Positions 1 through 5,808 of a stretch of DNA of 22,217 bases are shown here, one piece after another. The DNA comes from a virus, in the IMG/VR virus record IMGVR_UViG_3300027777_000171, positions 1 to 22,217 of that record, one strand, 5' to 3'. A program made the position numbers and the translations under genes. Under the pieces are notes generated by a model. It saw only the letters and a program-made list of their open reading frames with translations. It made no database searches and was not told the DNA's origin. Within the stretch, counting starts at the first letter, position 1, and the number at the start of each line of letters is the position of its first letter.

Positions 1-122
1 ATAATTACATACAAATAAAACAACAAATACGCGAAAATAAGCCAAAAAATACAAAAATAAGCGTAACAAGCTAGTACATAAACAACATAAAAGGGCTAAC
101 CTAAAGCAAAAACAGACATACA

Positions 123-148
123 CCCCCCCCTACCCCCCCCACCCCCCC
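123..148. repeat. Triple poly-C tract (C8-TA-C8-A-C7)
   Basis: Three cytosine runs of 8, 8 and 7 bases are separated by only TA and A, in an otherwise AT-rich genome. On the complementary strand these are three long G runs with one- and two-base spacers, a pattern that could form a G-quadruplex (with an i-motif on this strand). It lies in non-coding sequence upstream of the repeat cluster. Homopolymer length is error-prone in sequencing, so the exact counts are less certain than the presence of the tract. Confidence 0.8.
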
Positions 149-197
149 AATACGAAAAAAGGCTTAGATAGGAGATAACCCATCCAAAAATATTTTC

Positions 198-212
198 TAA
201 AAGTTAAGGTTT
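198..212 (+). repeat. 15-bp direct repeat TAAAAGTTAAGGTTT, copy 1
   Basis: An identical 15-base sequence occurs here and at 528-542. Copy 1 abuts the first unit of the 12-bp repeat cluster upstream of the zinc-finger gene. Copy 2 abuts the start codon of the phosphatase-like gene. The paired placement before two genes suggests a shared promoter or operator element. No standard -35/-10 pair was recognised. Confidence 0.6.
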
Positions 213-306
213 ATCCGTAACAGAATGGACAATTATCCGTAACAAGTGTAACATTTATCTGTAACATTTAATTATCTGTAACATATGAAATGTATTATCT
301 GTAACA
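211..306 (+). repeat. Iteron-like cluster: five copies of TTATCYGTAACA
   Basis: Five 12-bp direct repeats start at 211, 233, 255, 272 and 295. The first two read TTATCCGTAACA and the last three TTATCTGTAACA. Start-to-start distances are 22, 22, 17 and 23 bases, so several copies would sit on the same face of the helix. A shorter match (GTAACA) lies between copies 2 and 3, and CGTAACAAG also occurs at 62-70. The fifth copy is inside the first codons of the small zinc-finger gene. Such arrays typically bind a replication initiator or a repressor; which applies here is unknown. Confidence 0.8.
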
Positions 307-506
307 AAGAGTTTGTTGGAAGAAGCGACGCTAAGTTTTGTTCTCCAAAGTGTCGTGTAAAAGCTAGCAGGATAGAAGACCCTTCACTTCCTACGATTGA
401 GATTGAAGAGCATATAGAGACGAATGCAGAGAAAGAGTTTAGACAACGAATGGAGTTAAGGGATATTTATTTGAAGTACAGGTTTGGTGCAAATACGAGT
501 TCCTAA
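285..506 (+). CDS. Small zinc-finger protein
   Basis: This 73-residue protein begins with a compact zinc-binding motif: Cys3 and Cys6 (CxxC), then Cys19 and Cys23 (CxxxC) followed by Arg, of the type C-x2-C-x3-F ... K-F-C-x-P-x-C-R. The rest is acidic and then helical and charged. Such small fingers usually bind DNA or stabilise a phage regulatory or nuclease-associated protein. The same motif closes the HNH endonuclease nested in the terminase intein (its Cys183/186/204/208), so the two are probably relatives of one zinc-finger module. The ATG at 285 lies between copies 4 and 5 of the 12-bp repeats, and copy 5 encodes part of the CxxC. An autoregulator that binds those repeats is possible but unproven. 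Confidence 0.7.
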   Translation: MKCIICNKEFVGRSDAKFCSPKCRVKASRIEDPSLPTIEIEEHIETNAEKEFRQRMELRDIYLKYRFGANTSS

Positions 507-527
507 AAGTGAAAAAATTTTTGGTAT

Positions 528-542
528 TAAAAGTTAAGGTTT
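528..542 (+). repeat. 15-bp direct repeat TAAAAGTTAAGGTTT, copy 2
   Basis: This is the second exact copy of the 15-base sequence at 198-212. It ends one base before the ATG at 544, so it could supply a weak ribosome-binding sequence (AAGG four bases before the start) as well as, or instead of, a transcriptional element. Confidence 0.6.
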
Positions 543-543
543 T

Positions 544-864
544 ATGAAAATACTAACAGTGTGTGACCACGGAAATAATAGAAGTGTAACGCTGGCTCAT
601 CTTTTGAAGTACTGGGATAACGATGTGTTAGCGGTTGGAGTCGATACTAATAGTGATAGGACTCTTGAAATGTTGTATGATTGGGCTGACTATATTATTA
701 CCACAGATTCAACTCAGGTGATTCCAGACAAGTATCAGTACAAGACCAAGATGTTTTATGTGGGACCAGATGTCTTTCCTAGACCATTGAATAAAGAATT
801 GATGAATATATTTAAAGGATACCTTAAAGAGAATAAAAATTGGTTATGCCAGAAGTCCAAATAA
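544..864 (+). CDS. Tyrosine-phosphatase-like protein (LMW-PTP fold)
   Basis: This 106-residue protein carries a phosphatase P-loop signature near its N-terminus: Cys7, five residues, Arg13, then Ser14 (CDHGNNRS), directly after a short hydrophobic strand (ILTV). A following strand (VLAVGVDT) and the helix with the pattern LYDWADYIITTD resemble the second half of small low-molecular-weight tyrosine phosphatases of the type found in prokaryotes. This suggests removal of phosphate from protein tyrosine, or a related thiol-phosphate chemistry. It overlaps the terminase start by about 19-25 nt, so it is translated from the same message. Its job in the phage is unknown; a role in modifying host signalling is only an inference. 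A non-catalytic relative with the same loop cannot be excluded. Confidence 0.65.
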   Translation: MKILTVCDHGNNRSVTLAHLLKYWDNDVLAVGVDTNSDRTLEMLYDWADYIITTDSTQVIPDKYQYKTKMFYVGPDVFPRPLNKELMNIFKGYLKENKNWLCQKSK

Positions 865-2972
865 ACTACAAACCCAGAAAATGGTCTAAGATATTACATA
901 ACTCAACCAATAGATGGAATGTTATCGTAGCTCATAGAAGGGCTGGTAAGACTGTAGCAAGCATAAATCATCTTATTAGGGAGGCTATGAGAGTTCCTAA
1001 GAGTGATTACGCTTATATTGCTCCTACTTATAAACAGGCTAAGGCAGTGGTGTGGAATAAGATTTTAAAGGAGTATAGTAGACCAATTCCTCATTGTAAG
1101 ATAAATGAGGCTGAACTCTACATCCAATATCCAAATGGAAGTCGTATTACTCTTTATGGTGCTGATAATCCTGATAGTTTGCGAGGGATTGGGTTATGGG
1201 GAGTGGTCTTTGATGAATATTCTCAGCAACCATCAAATATATTTTCAGAAGTTGTTTCGAAATGTCTGGCTGAACATAATGGATTCGCAATTTGGATTGG
1301 AACACCTAAAGGAAAGAATGAGTTTTACAAAACATATCATAATGGATTGAAACAAGATAATTGGACAGTTATTTATCAACCAGTAACAAAAACTATAGAG
1401 GGAGAGGAAGATATAGACAAATATGTCACCAATATCAAGTTGGCGTATGAAGATGACCTAGAATTGGTTAAACAGGGTCGTATGACGCTAGATGAGGTTG
1501 AACAGGAGTGGAATTGTTCTTTCGTGGTAAGTGCCAGTGGTTCTTATTATGGGGACATTATTTCTCAGGCTAGAACAGAGAATCGATTTACAAATGTTCC
1601 TTGGATAAAACATCTTCCTGTGATGACTTGGTGGGATTTAGGAATGAGCGACAGTACTTCGATTATCTTTTTTCAGAAAGTAAACCAGGAATGGCATGTA
1701 ATTGATGCGTACGATAACGAAGGAGAGGGTCTACAACACTATATAGACGTTCTTCAGAAGAAAGGATACATCTATGGGTCTCACTGGGCTCCACACGATA
1801 TAGCGGTCAGAGAATTGGGCACAGGACTATCTAGGATTGAGATGGCTGCAAGTATGGGTCTAAAATTCAACATCGTACCTAAGAAGTTGAGTGACCAAGA
1901 TAGAATTAACGCTCTCAGAAGCAGATTTAACACTTTATGGTTCGATATAGATAAATGTGATAAATTATTAGATGCTCTGGCTAGTTATCATAAAGTTTGG
2001 GATGAAAAACGTGGAGAATGGAAAAATAAACCAGAACACGATTGGAGTTGCTTTGTTGGAGAAACAAATATATTGACACATAACGGAATGTATCAGATAA
2101 TGGAGTTAGATAATCATAAAATATTAACTCCAAACGGATGGAAAAAAATGAAACCACTTGGCAAGACAGGCATAAATGCCCAACTTGTGGAAGTCACATT
2201 CAACGACAATACACAAGTAAAATGTACGCCGGAACATTTGTTCTTAACGGAGAAAGGGTGGAAATCAGCAGAGTTCCTAGAAAAGGATTTGCTAATCCAA
2301 TCCTCCTTGACTCTAACACGCAGTATTTTGATGGTGGGATATACCGCATTTGGCCTAATGAAAAGTATTTTACAAGAGGTAGCAGAAAGTTGCACAGAGA
2401 GGTTTGGAAGGATGCATTTGGAGAAATTCCAAAAGGATGCCACATACACCACAAAAATATTGATGTTACGGACAATAATATTGAAAATTTGGAGTGCATT
2501 GATGCACACAAGCACTTATCAGACAACTGGAAGCGAAGAAATTCAGAAAAGAAAGTCCATTTTTCAGATAATGCAAGAAAAAAAGCAGCAGAGTGGCATG
2601 CTTCACCAGAAGGAGTGTTGTGGCACAAAAGACATGCAGAAAATTCTAAGAGTTGGACTAAATGGAAATACGAAGAAAAAGAATGTGAATGGTGTCAGAA
2701 AAAGTTTAAAGGGCTTGTTAGACGCAATGGTCACGCTCAAAAATACTGTCACCCAAATTGTAGAGCCGCTGCGTATAGAAAAAATAAGAAAGATTCAAGA
2801 GAGAGCTGATGTTTATGACATAAATGTTCCAGTAGAGCACTGCTTCTCATTATCAAATGGTGCTGTAGTTCACAATTCTCACTATGCTGATGCGATGAAT
2901 TATTGGGCAGTTACTCCAGAATTTGTAAATAGTAAACCAATGTCTTATTCTTATAAGGCAGAAAGATTCTAA
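846..2972 (+). CDS. terL: Terminase large subunit, intein-containing precursor
   Basis: This is the ATP-driven DNA-packaging motor and headful or site-specific nuclease. The N-terminal ATPase has a Walker A-type loop AHRRAGKT (residues 29-36), a Walker B strand ending in Asp-Glu (GVVFDEY, 119-125) and a coupling motif around WIGTPKG. The C-terminal RNase H-like nuclease shows a first aspartate in TWWDLGMSD, a second in WAPHD, and a third in SHYADAMNYW. An intein (2049-2876) separates EHDWS from SHYADAM. Removing it leaves about 432 residues (401 + 31), the usual terminase size. The open frame can be read from a TTG at 840, but ATG 846 is preferred. The gene overlaps the phosphatase-like gene. 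Correct splicing is needed because the third nuclease aspartate lies beyond the intein. Confidence 0.93.
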   Translation: MPEVQINYKPRKWSKILHNSTNRWNVIVAHRRAGKTVASINHLIREAMRVPKSDYAYIAPTYKQAKAVVWNKILKEYSRPIPHCKINEAELYIQYPNGSRITLYGADNPDSLRGIGLWGVVFDEYSQQPSNIFSEVVSKCLAEHNGFAIWIGTPKGKNEFYKTYHNGLKQDNWTVIYQPVTKTIEGEEDIDKYVTNIKLAYEDDLELVKQGRMTLDEVEQEWNCSFVVSASGSYYGDIISQARTENRFTNVPWIKHLPVMTWWDLGMSDSTSIIFFQKVNQEWHVIDAYDNEGEGLQHYIDVLQKKGYIYGSHWAPHDIAVRELGTGLSRIEMAASMGLKFNIVPKKLSDQDRINALRSRFNTLWFDIDKCDKLLDALASYHKVWDEKRGEWKNKPEHDWSCFVGETNILTHNGMYQIMELDNHKILTPNGWKKMKPLGKTGINAQLVEVTFNDNTQVKCTPEHLFLTEKGWKSAEFLEKDLLIQSSLTLTRSILMVGYTAFGLMKSILQEVAESCTERFGRMHLEKFQKDATYTTKILMLRTIILKIWSALMHTSTYQTTGSEEIQKRKSIFQIMQEKKQQSGMLHQKECCGTKDMQKILRVGLNGNTKKKNVNGVRKSLKGLLDAMVTLKNTVTQIVEPLRIEKIRKIQERADVYDINVPVEHCFSLSNGAVVHNSHYADAMNYWAVTPEFVNSKPMSYSYKAERF
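2138..2809 (+). CDS. HNH homing endonuclease nested out of frame in the intein
   Basis: The open frame of up to 223 codons runs entirely inside the intein, in the -1 (+2) frame relative to the terminase. It encodes a typical phage HNH nuclease: LHREVW (His86), then GEIPKGCHIHHKN (His104/His105) and NNIENLE (Asn114, Asn117). A zinc finger follows, with Cys183/Cys186 and Cys204/Cys208 before Arg-rich residues. The protein would nick or cut DNA and spread the intein. Three starts are possible: ATG 2138; ATG 2222 (195 residues), whose A-rich leader resembles other starts here; and GTG 2258 (183 residues), with GGAG five bases upstream. The first 40-50 residues overlap intein block B and are probably not part of the nuclease. 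Alternatives are ribosomal frameshifting into and out of this frame, or two compensating sequence errors. Confidence 0.85.
   Translation: MEKNETTWQDRHKCPTCGSHIQRQYTSKMYAGTFVLNGERVEISRVPRKGFANPILLDSNTQYFDGGIYRIWPNEKYFTRGSRKLHREVWKDAFGEIPKGCHIHHKNIDVTDNNIENLECIDAHKHLSDNWKRRNSEKKVHFSDNARKKAAEWHASPEGVLWHKRHAENSKSWTKWKYEEKECEWCQKKFKGLVRRNGHAQKYCHPNCRAAAYRKNKKDSRES
2249..2252 (+). promoter_or_regulatory. Possible ribosome-binding site for the nested HNH gene
   Basis: GGAG lies five bases before an in-frame GTG at 2258 that would start the HNH protein just upstream of its nuclease domain. Most genes in this window lack such a sequence, so its weight depends on whether the host uses Shine-Dalgarno pairing. 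It may also be coincidental, because the bases also encode part of intein block B in the other frame. Confidence 0.35.
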
Positions 2973-2973
2973 T

Positions 2974-3183
2974 ATGGCTAAAAAATCATTTGCGATGCCA
3001 AAGGTGCCTAAAATTAAATTTTCAGCACCAAAAGCACTTAAAATAAAGAGTATTACACCTAAAAAGATAAGTTCTATAAAGGTTAGTACTAAAATTCCTA
3101 AAGCACCTAGCTTTGCTCGTAGAAGTTACAGTGCTAAAAAAGGAGAGAATACTTCACTAATTCGTGAATCGATGAAAAAATAA
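2974..3183 (+). CDS. Small lysine/proline-rich basic protein
   Basis: This 69-residue protein is very basic and built of loosely repeated Lys-Pro-Ser/Ala segments (KVPKIKF, KALKIKS, KKISSIK, KIPKAPS), with no hydrophobic core or membrane segment. It starts one base after the terminase stop and precedes another small basic gene and the portal. A nucleic-acid-binding or DNA-neutralising role in the head is plausible from charge and position. No family was recognised. Confidence 0.65.
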   Translation: MAKKSFAMPKVPKIKFSAPKALKIKSITPKKISSIKVSTKIPKAPSFARRSYSAKKGENTSLIRESMKK

Positions 3184-3184
3184 T

Positions 3185-3316
3185 ATGAAAAATTCACCAA
3201 AATCAAACAAATCAAGACCAAATAAGAGCATAATCATGGATAGTGAGCCTAAAAAGATGAGGGCTAAGAAAAAAGAGGTAAAAAGTGTTCATGCTAAAAA
3301 ACTGATGCGAAAATAA
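3185..3316 (+). CDS. Very small basic protein between terminase and portal
   Basis: This is a 43-codon frame starting MKNSPKSNKSRPNK and ending KKLMRK, rich in Lys, Ser and Arg. It starts one base after the previous gene's stop and ends directly against the portal start (TAA then ATG), so it fills the gap exactly and fits the tight operon spacing. That spacing and the similar composition of its neighbour are the support for it being a real gene. No function is recognisable. Confidence 0.5.
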   Translation: MKNSPKSNKSRPNKSIIMDSEPKKMRAKKKEVKSVHAKKLMRK

Positions 3317-5095
3317 ATGCAAACAATAAATAATTTCCTACAAAATTATAGACAAGGAAGGATAGTTTTGACTTCTAGGGTCTCATATAATACTAGAGAC
3401 CTTATTGAAGACCTAGTTCGTCTTAGAAACGCTCAATTTGTTGACCCTACATTCGCAGATGGAACTCCTAAGATTTTCTACAATGTTGGTTGGGCAATGT
3501 CTGACAACATCTACAAACATACTTTGATAGGTGCTAAGGATATTCAACTTCATTCTAGTAATCGTAAAGGTTCAAAGATTATTTCACTTATTAAGATGGC
3601 TACCAGGTCGTATCTTAAAAGAACAATGTTTGGTGAAATATCAGATGAAATGCGAAAAGAATTGATTGATATGGGTCATGTGGTAGTTAAAGTTGTTAAT
3701 GGAGAGCCATATACAGTAGATTTGCTGAATATAATCTGCCCTCCAGAACTTGAATCGTTGCAAGATGGTTCTTTAGTAGAACAGATTCAGATGTCTTATG
3801 AGCAAATGCTTCAAAGGAAAGAAGATTGGAAAGAACATTGGGAAGATATAGAATCTCTCTGGGAGTATATGCAGCAAGCAGGAAGAAGTTATTTCACAGT
3901 CTATGAGTATTGGTGTCGTGATGACTTTGATGGAGATGGAAAAATAGTAAAAGGCTGTAAAACATATCTTGATAGGACTTATATGCCGCAAGATATGGTT
4001 AAAGACCCAATGATTTGGGCTCCATACCTAGAACTAGACAGTTACAAGTCTCCGTATACTAAAAAGATTAGAAGCAAAAAGAAACAAAAAGATTTGGGAA
4101 GTAACGAAGAATTGATTTATCCTTATGTTGAAAAAAGATTATTCAAATTAAAGGGTAGATGGCTAGGATTGGGTATTTACGAGTTGATTAAGGGAATCTT
4201 GGAGCACATTAACACAAACTGGAACTTGAAAAGAAAGTTTGATGAACTTCAATACAGAGGTATTATGGTTCACAAACAACCTACATTAGGAGACCAGCGT
4301 ACTCTTACTCAGGAATTTCTAGAATCATTGCCTAGTGGAGCTGTAATTGATGTAGTTGGAGATGAAGACCTTAGAAGATTGGAACTTGGGACAATCACAA
4401 TGGACAATCTTAGGACAAATGATTCACTGTTGCAGTTGATGAAGTTGATTCTTGGTGTAGCTGAACAGATTGCTGGTGAAAATCTGAAGACGAATGTAAC
4501 CGCAACCGCTATCAATGCAAATACAAGGCTATCTGAAACTACTTATGGTATCGTTATCAGACAAATGTCATTCCTTTTGAGAGAACTTTTCCAGGATTTT
4601 CTATTGAAAGAACTGATTGAGGAAATGACAATGGAAGATTGGCTAGAAGTTACAGGAGATGCGAAAGAAATCCTTGAACTAGAACAACCATTGATAGATA
4701 ATTATGTCAATCAAAAGACCAAGGAGGCAATGGATAAAGGAGTGTTCCTTACAGAACAAGATATAGATACATTCGCACAAGCGATTCAACAAGATTTGCA
4801 ATCTACTGGAAGCGTTAGATGGGCTCAGATAAGCAAAAAGTTAGTTGATAGTCTGGATTTGTTGGTAGAGTTCTACATTGATGGTGAGAACTTTGACGCA
4901 CAGGCAAGACTTCAGAATATCGAAGCTATGCTAAATCGTCAGAATCTTACTCTTAATAGGGAAGAACTTGAGAAAGAAGAAGTTGAACTTATGGGTCTTG
5001 ATTCTAAGAAATTAGAAAAAACTCAGGCTCAGAAGCAAGCAGAAGCTCAACAAGCACAGCAAATGGCAATGCAACAAGGTCAACCTAAGCAATAA
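3317..5095 (+). CDS. Portal protein
   Basis: This 592-residue protein has the position, length and composition of the portal, the dodecameric ring at one capsid vertex through which DNA passes and on which the terminase docks. Visible features are a charged N-terminal half, an acidic loop DFDGDGK around residues 202-212 resembling a calcium-binding loop (similar DGDG loops occur in other phage portals), a segment GLGIYELIKGILEHINTNWNLK near residue 290 typical of the stem/clip approach in portals, and a long helical region (QLMKLILGVAEQIAGEN onward). The C-terminus is Gln/Ala-rich and coiled-coil-like. It lies between the terminase and scaffold-capsid genes. Identification rests on pattern and gene order rather than a diagnostic motif. 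Confidence 0.85.
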   Translation: MQTINNFLQNYRQGRIVLTSRVSYNTRDLIEDLVRLRNAQFVDPTFADGTPKIFYNVGWAMSDNIYKHTLIGAKDIQLHSSNRKGSKIISLIKMATRSYLKRTMFGEISDEMRKELIDMGHVVVKVVNGEPYTVDLLNIICPPELESLQDGSLVEQIQMSYEQMLQRKEDWKEHWEDIESLWEYMQQAGRSYFTVYEYWCRDDFDGDGKIVKGCKTYLDRTYMPQDMVKDPMIWAPYLELDSYKSPYTKKIRSKKKQKDLGSNEELIYPYVEKRLFKLKGRWLGLGIYELIKGILEHINTNWNLKRKFDELQYRGIMVHKQPTLGDQRTLTQEFLESLPSGAVIDVVGDEDLRRLELGTITMDNLRTNDSLLQLMKLILGVAEQIAGENLKTNVTATAINANTRLSETTYGIVIRQMSFLLRELFQDFLLKELIEEMTMEDWLEVTGDAKEILELEQPLIDNYVNQKTKEAMDKGVFLTEQDIDTFAQAIQQDLQSTGSVRWAQISKKLVDSLDLLVEFYIDGENFDAQARLQNIEAMLNRQNLTLNREELEKEEVELMGLDSKKLEKTQAQKQAEAQQAQQMAMQQGQPKQ

Positions 5096-5106
5096 TATAA
5101 AATAAT

Positions 5107-5304
5107 ATGGCAAAACCTCTACAAAGAAAAGTAGCAGCGGCAAAACAAAAAGTAAGTACCGCTAAAAAAGCTGTTAAGGGAATTGTTAAACCAGTAAAGT
5201 CAGCAGTAAACGCAGTAAAATATGGACAAAGATTGACTGGTAGAACAGCAGTTCCTAATTTAAAAGCAATGAGAGCAAAAAAAATAATAACAACAATGGA
5301 TTAG
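5107..5304 (+). CDS. Small alanine/lysine-rich basic protein (histone H1-like composition)
   Basis: This 65-residue protein has Ala-Lys-Val-Pro composition (KVAAAKQKVSTAKKAVKG, KPVKSAVNAVK), much like the tail of histone H1 or bacterial H1-like proteins. It has no acidic patch until the final residue. It follows the portal by 11 nt. DNA binding inside the head is a reasonable inference from charge. It is a third small basic protein in the head module, after those at 2974 and 3185. Confidence 0.6.
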   Translation: MAKPLQRKVAAAKQKVSTAKKAVKGIVKPVKSAVNAVKYGQRLTGRTAVPNLKAMRAKKIITTMD

Positions 5305-5305
5305 T

Positions 5306-5599
5306 ATGAAAATAAACGAACTTAACCCAAAACTGAAAGAACAAGAGGCTAAAGAACTTGAAAAAAAATATAGAGAGTTCCAACAGAAGAAAGAAAGATG
5401 GGCTAAGTTCAAGGAAACTATATACTACAAATTGGTTCTGGAGTTACTGGAAGAAGAATTGGAAGACGCTAGAAGTATAAAAGCACTTCCTACGACAGTA
5501 ACTCCTAAGGACTTTGAGGAATTGGGAAAGATAACAGCAGTTCAACTACAAGTTTACGCAAGACTAGAAAAAATTAAACAGAAACTTATAAATGAGTAA
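5306..5599 (+). CDS. Small charged helical protein, unknown function
   Basis: This 97-residue protein has a Glu/Lys-rich N-terminal half with heptad-like spacing (LKEQEAKELEKKYREFQQKKERW) that predicts a coiled coil, and a second amphipathic segment. It has no cysteine, membrane segment or recognised motif. It is one base after the basic protein and overlaps the next small gene by 8 nt (ATGAGTAA). Its position between portal and scaffold suggests a head-assembly accessory, but no family was recognised. Confidence 0.65.
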   Translation: MKINELNPKLKEQEAKELEKKYREFQQKKERWAKFKETIYYKLVLELLEEELEDARSIKALPTTVTPKDFEELGKITAVQLQVYARLEKIKQKLINE

Positions 5600-5747
5600 A
5601 GGACAATTCAACGGAAAAGATTTAGAGAAATACCGCAAAGATGAGTTGATTGATATTATCATCTGGCTTAAAACTGTTTCAGATAAAAAGATTAAAGATT
5701 TAAAATCAAATTTAGAGTTCATTCACAATGCAAGCGAACTAGAATAA
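5592..5747 (+). CDS. Small hypothetical protein overlapping its upstream neighbour
   Basis: This 51-residue frame (MSKGQFNGKDLEKYRKDELIDIII ...) has an ATG inside the last codons of the preceding gene, an 8-nt overlap that suggests translational coupling. The product is charged and probably helical, with a short hydrophobic patch IDIIIWL. It ends just before a stem-loop upstream of the scaffold gene. No known function. Confidence 0.55.
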   Translation: MSKGQFNGKDLEKYRKDELIDIIIWLKTVSDKKIKDLKSNLEFIHNASELE

Positions 5748-5748
5748 G

Positions 5749-5791
5749 GAATTACCTATGAGTACACAATTTCGTGTATTCTAAGTAATTC
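5749..5791 (+). promoter_or_regulatory. Two-tier stem-loop upstream of the scaffold gene
   Basis: The outer arms GAATTAC (5749-5755) and GTAATTC (5785-5791) pair perfectly over 7 bp. The inner arms GAGTACAC (5760-5767) and GTGTATTC (5774-5781) pair over 8 bp with one G-U, around a 6-base loop. An asymmetric internal loop separates the two. Only TTT follows, so it is a poor intrinsic terminator and may act on message stability or translation instead. Confidence 0.6.
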
Positions 5792-5808
5792 TTTAATAAA
5801 AAAAAACT

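Larger units (their letters stand above)
1..284. other. Gene-free leader upstream of the terminase cluster
   Basis: No convincing coding region was seen here on either strand. The + strand is strongly A- and C-rich and poor in T over roughly the first 180 bases. It contains a run of three long C tracts (123-148), then a repeat cluster (211-306) that enters the first gene, and one copy of a 15-bp sequence (198-212) that recurs before the phosphatase-like gene. This looks like a regulatory, replication or packaging region at the head of the morphogenesis cluster, but its role is inferred only from position and repeats. Confidence 0.6.
2049..2876 (+). mobile_element. Intein in terminase, interrupted by an out-of-frame HNH gene
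   Basis: This self-splicing protein element has about 276 residues in the terminase frame. The first residue is Cys (CFVGETNILT, block A). Block B is clear: VEVTFNDNTQVKCTPEHLFLT, with the TxxH motif at intein residues 60-63. Block F/G is DVYDINVPVEHCFSL then GAVVHN, giving penultimate His275 and terminal Asn276, with Ser as the +1 extein residue. The splicing halves span roughly 2049-2294 and 2800-2876. Between them the terminase frame is open for about 170 codons but reads as unrecognisable sequence, because that DNA encodes the HNH endonuclease in another frame. This layout differs from the usual in-frame endonuclease insertion. Confidence 0.9.

Noticed and set aside
123-306. CRISPR array
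   Set aside because: The repeats are 12 bases with 5-11-base gaps and no uniform spacers, so they do not fit repeat and spacer lengths of CRISPR.
2114-2628. Two long reverse-strand open frames across the intein (2114-2515 and 2200-2628)
   Set aside because: They show no recognisable motif and are the reverse reading of a region already constrained in two forward frames. All other genes are on the + strand.
3911-3957. Functional EF-hand calcium site in the portal
   Set aside because: Only one DxDGDG loop without clear flanking helices; similar acidic loops occur in portals. Kept as a note in the portal entry rather than as a separate finding.
5749-5795. Intrinsic terminators at the four intergenic stem-loops
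   Set aside because: None is followed by a convincing U tract, so they were called as stem-loops with unspecified regulatory role.
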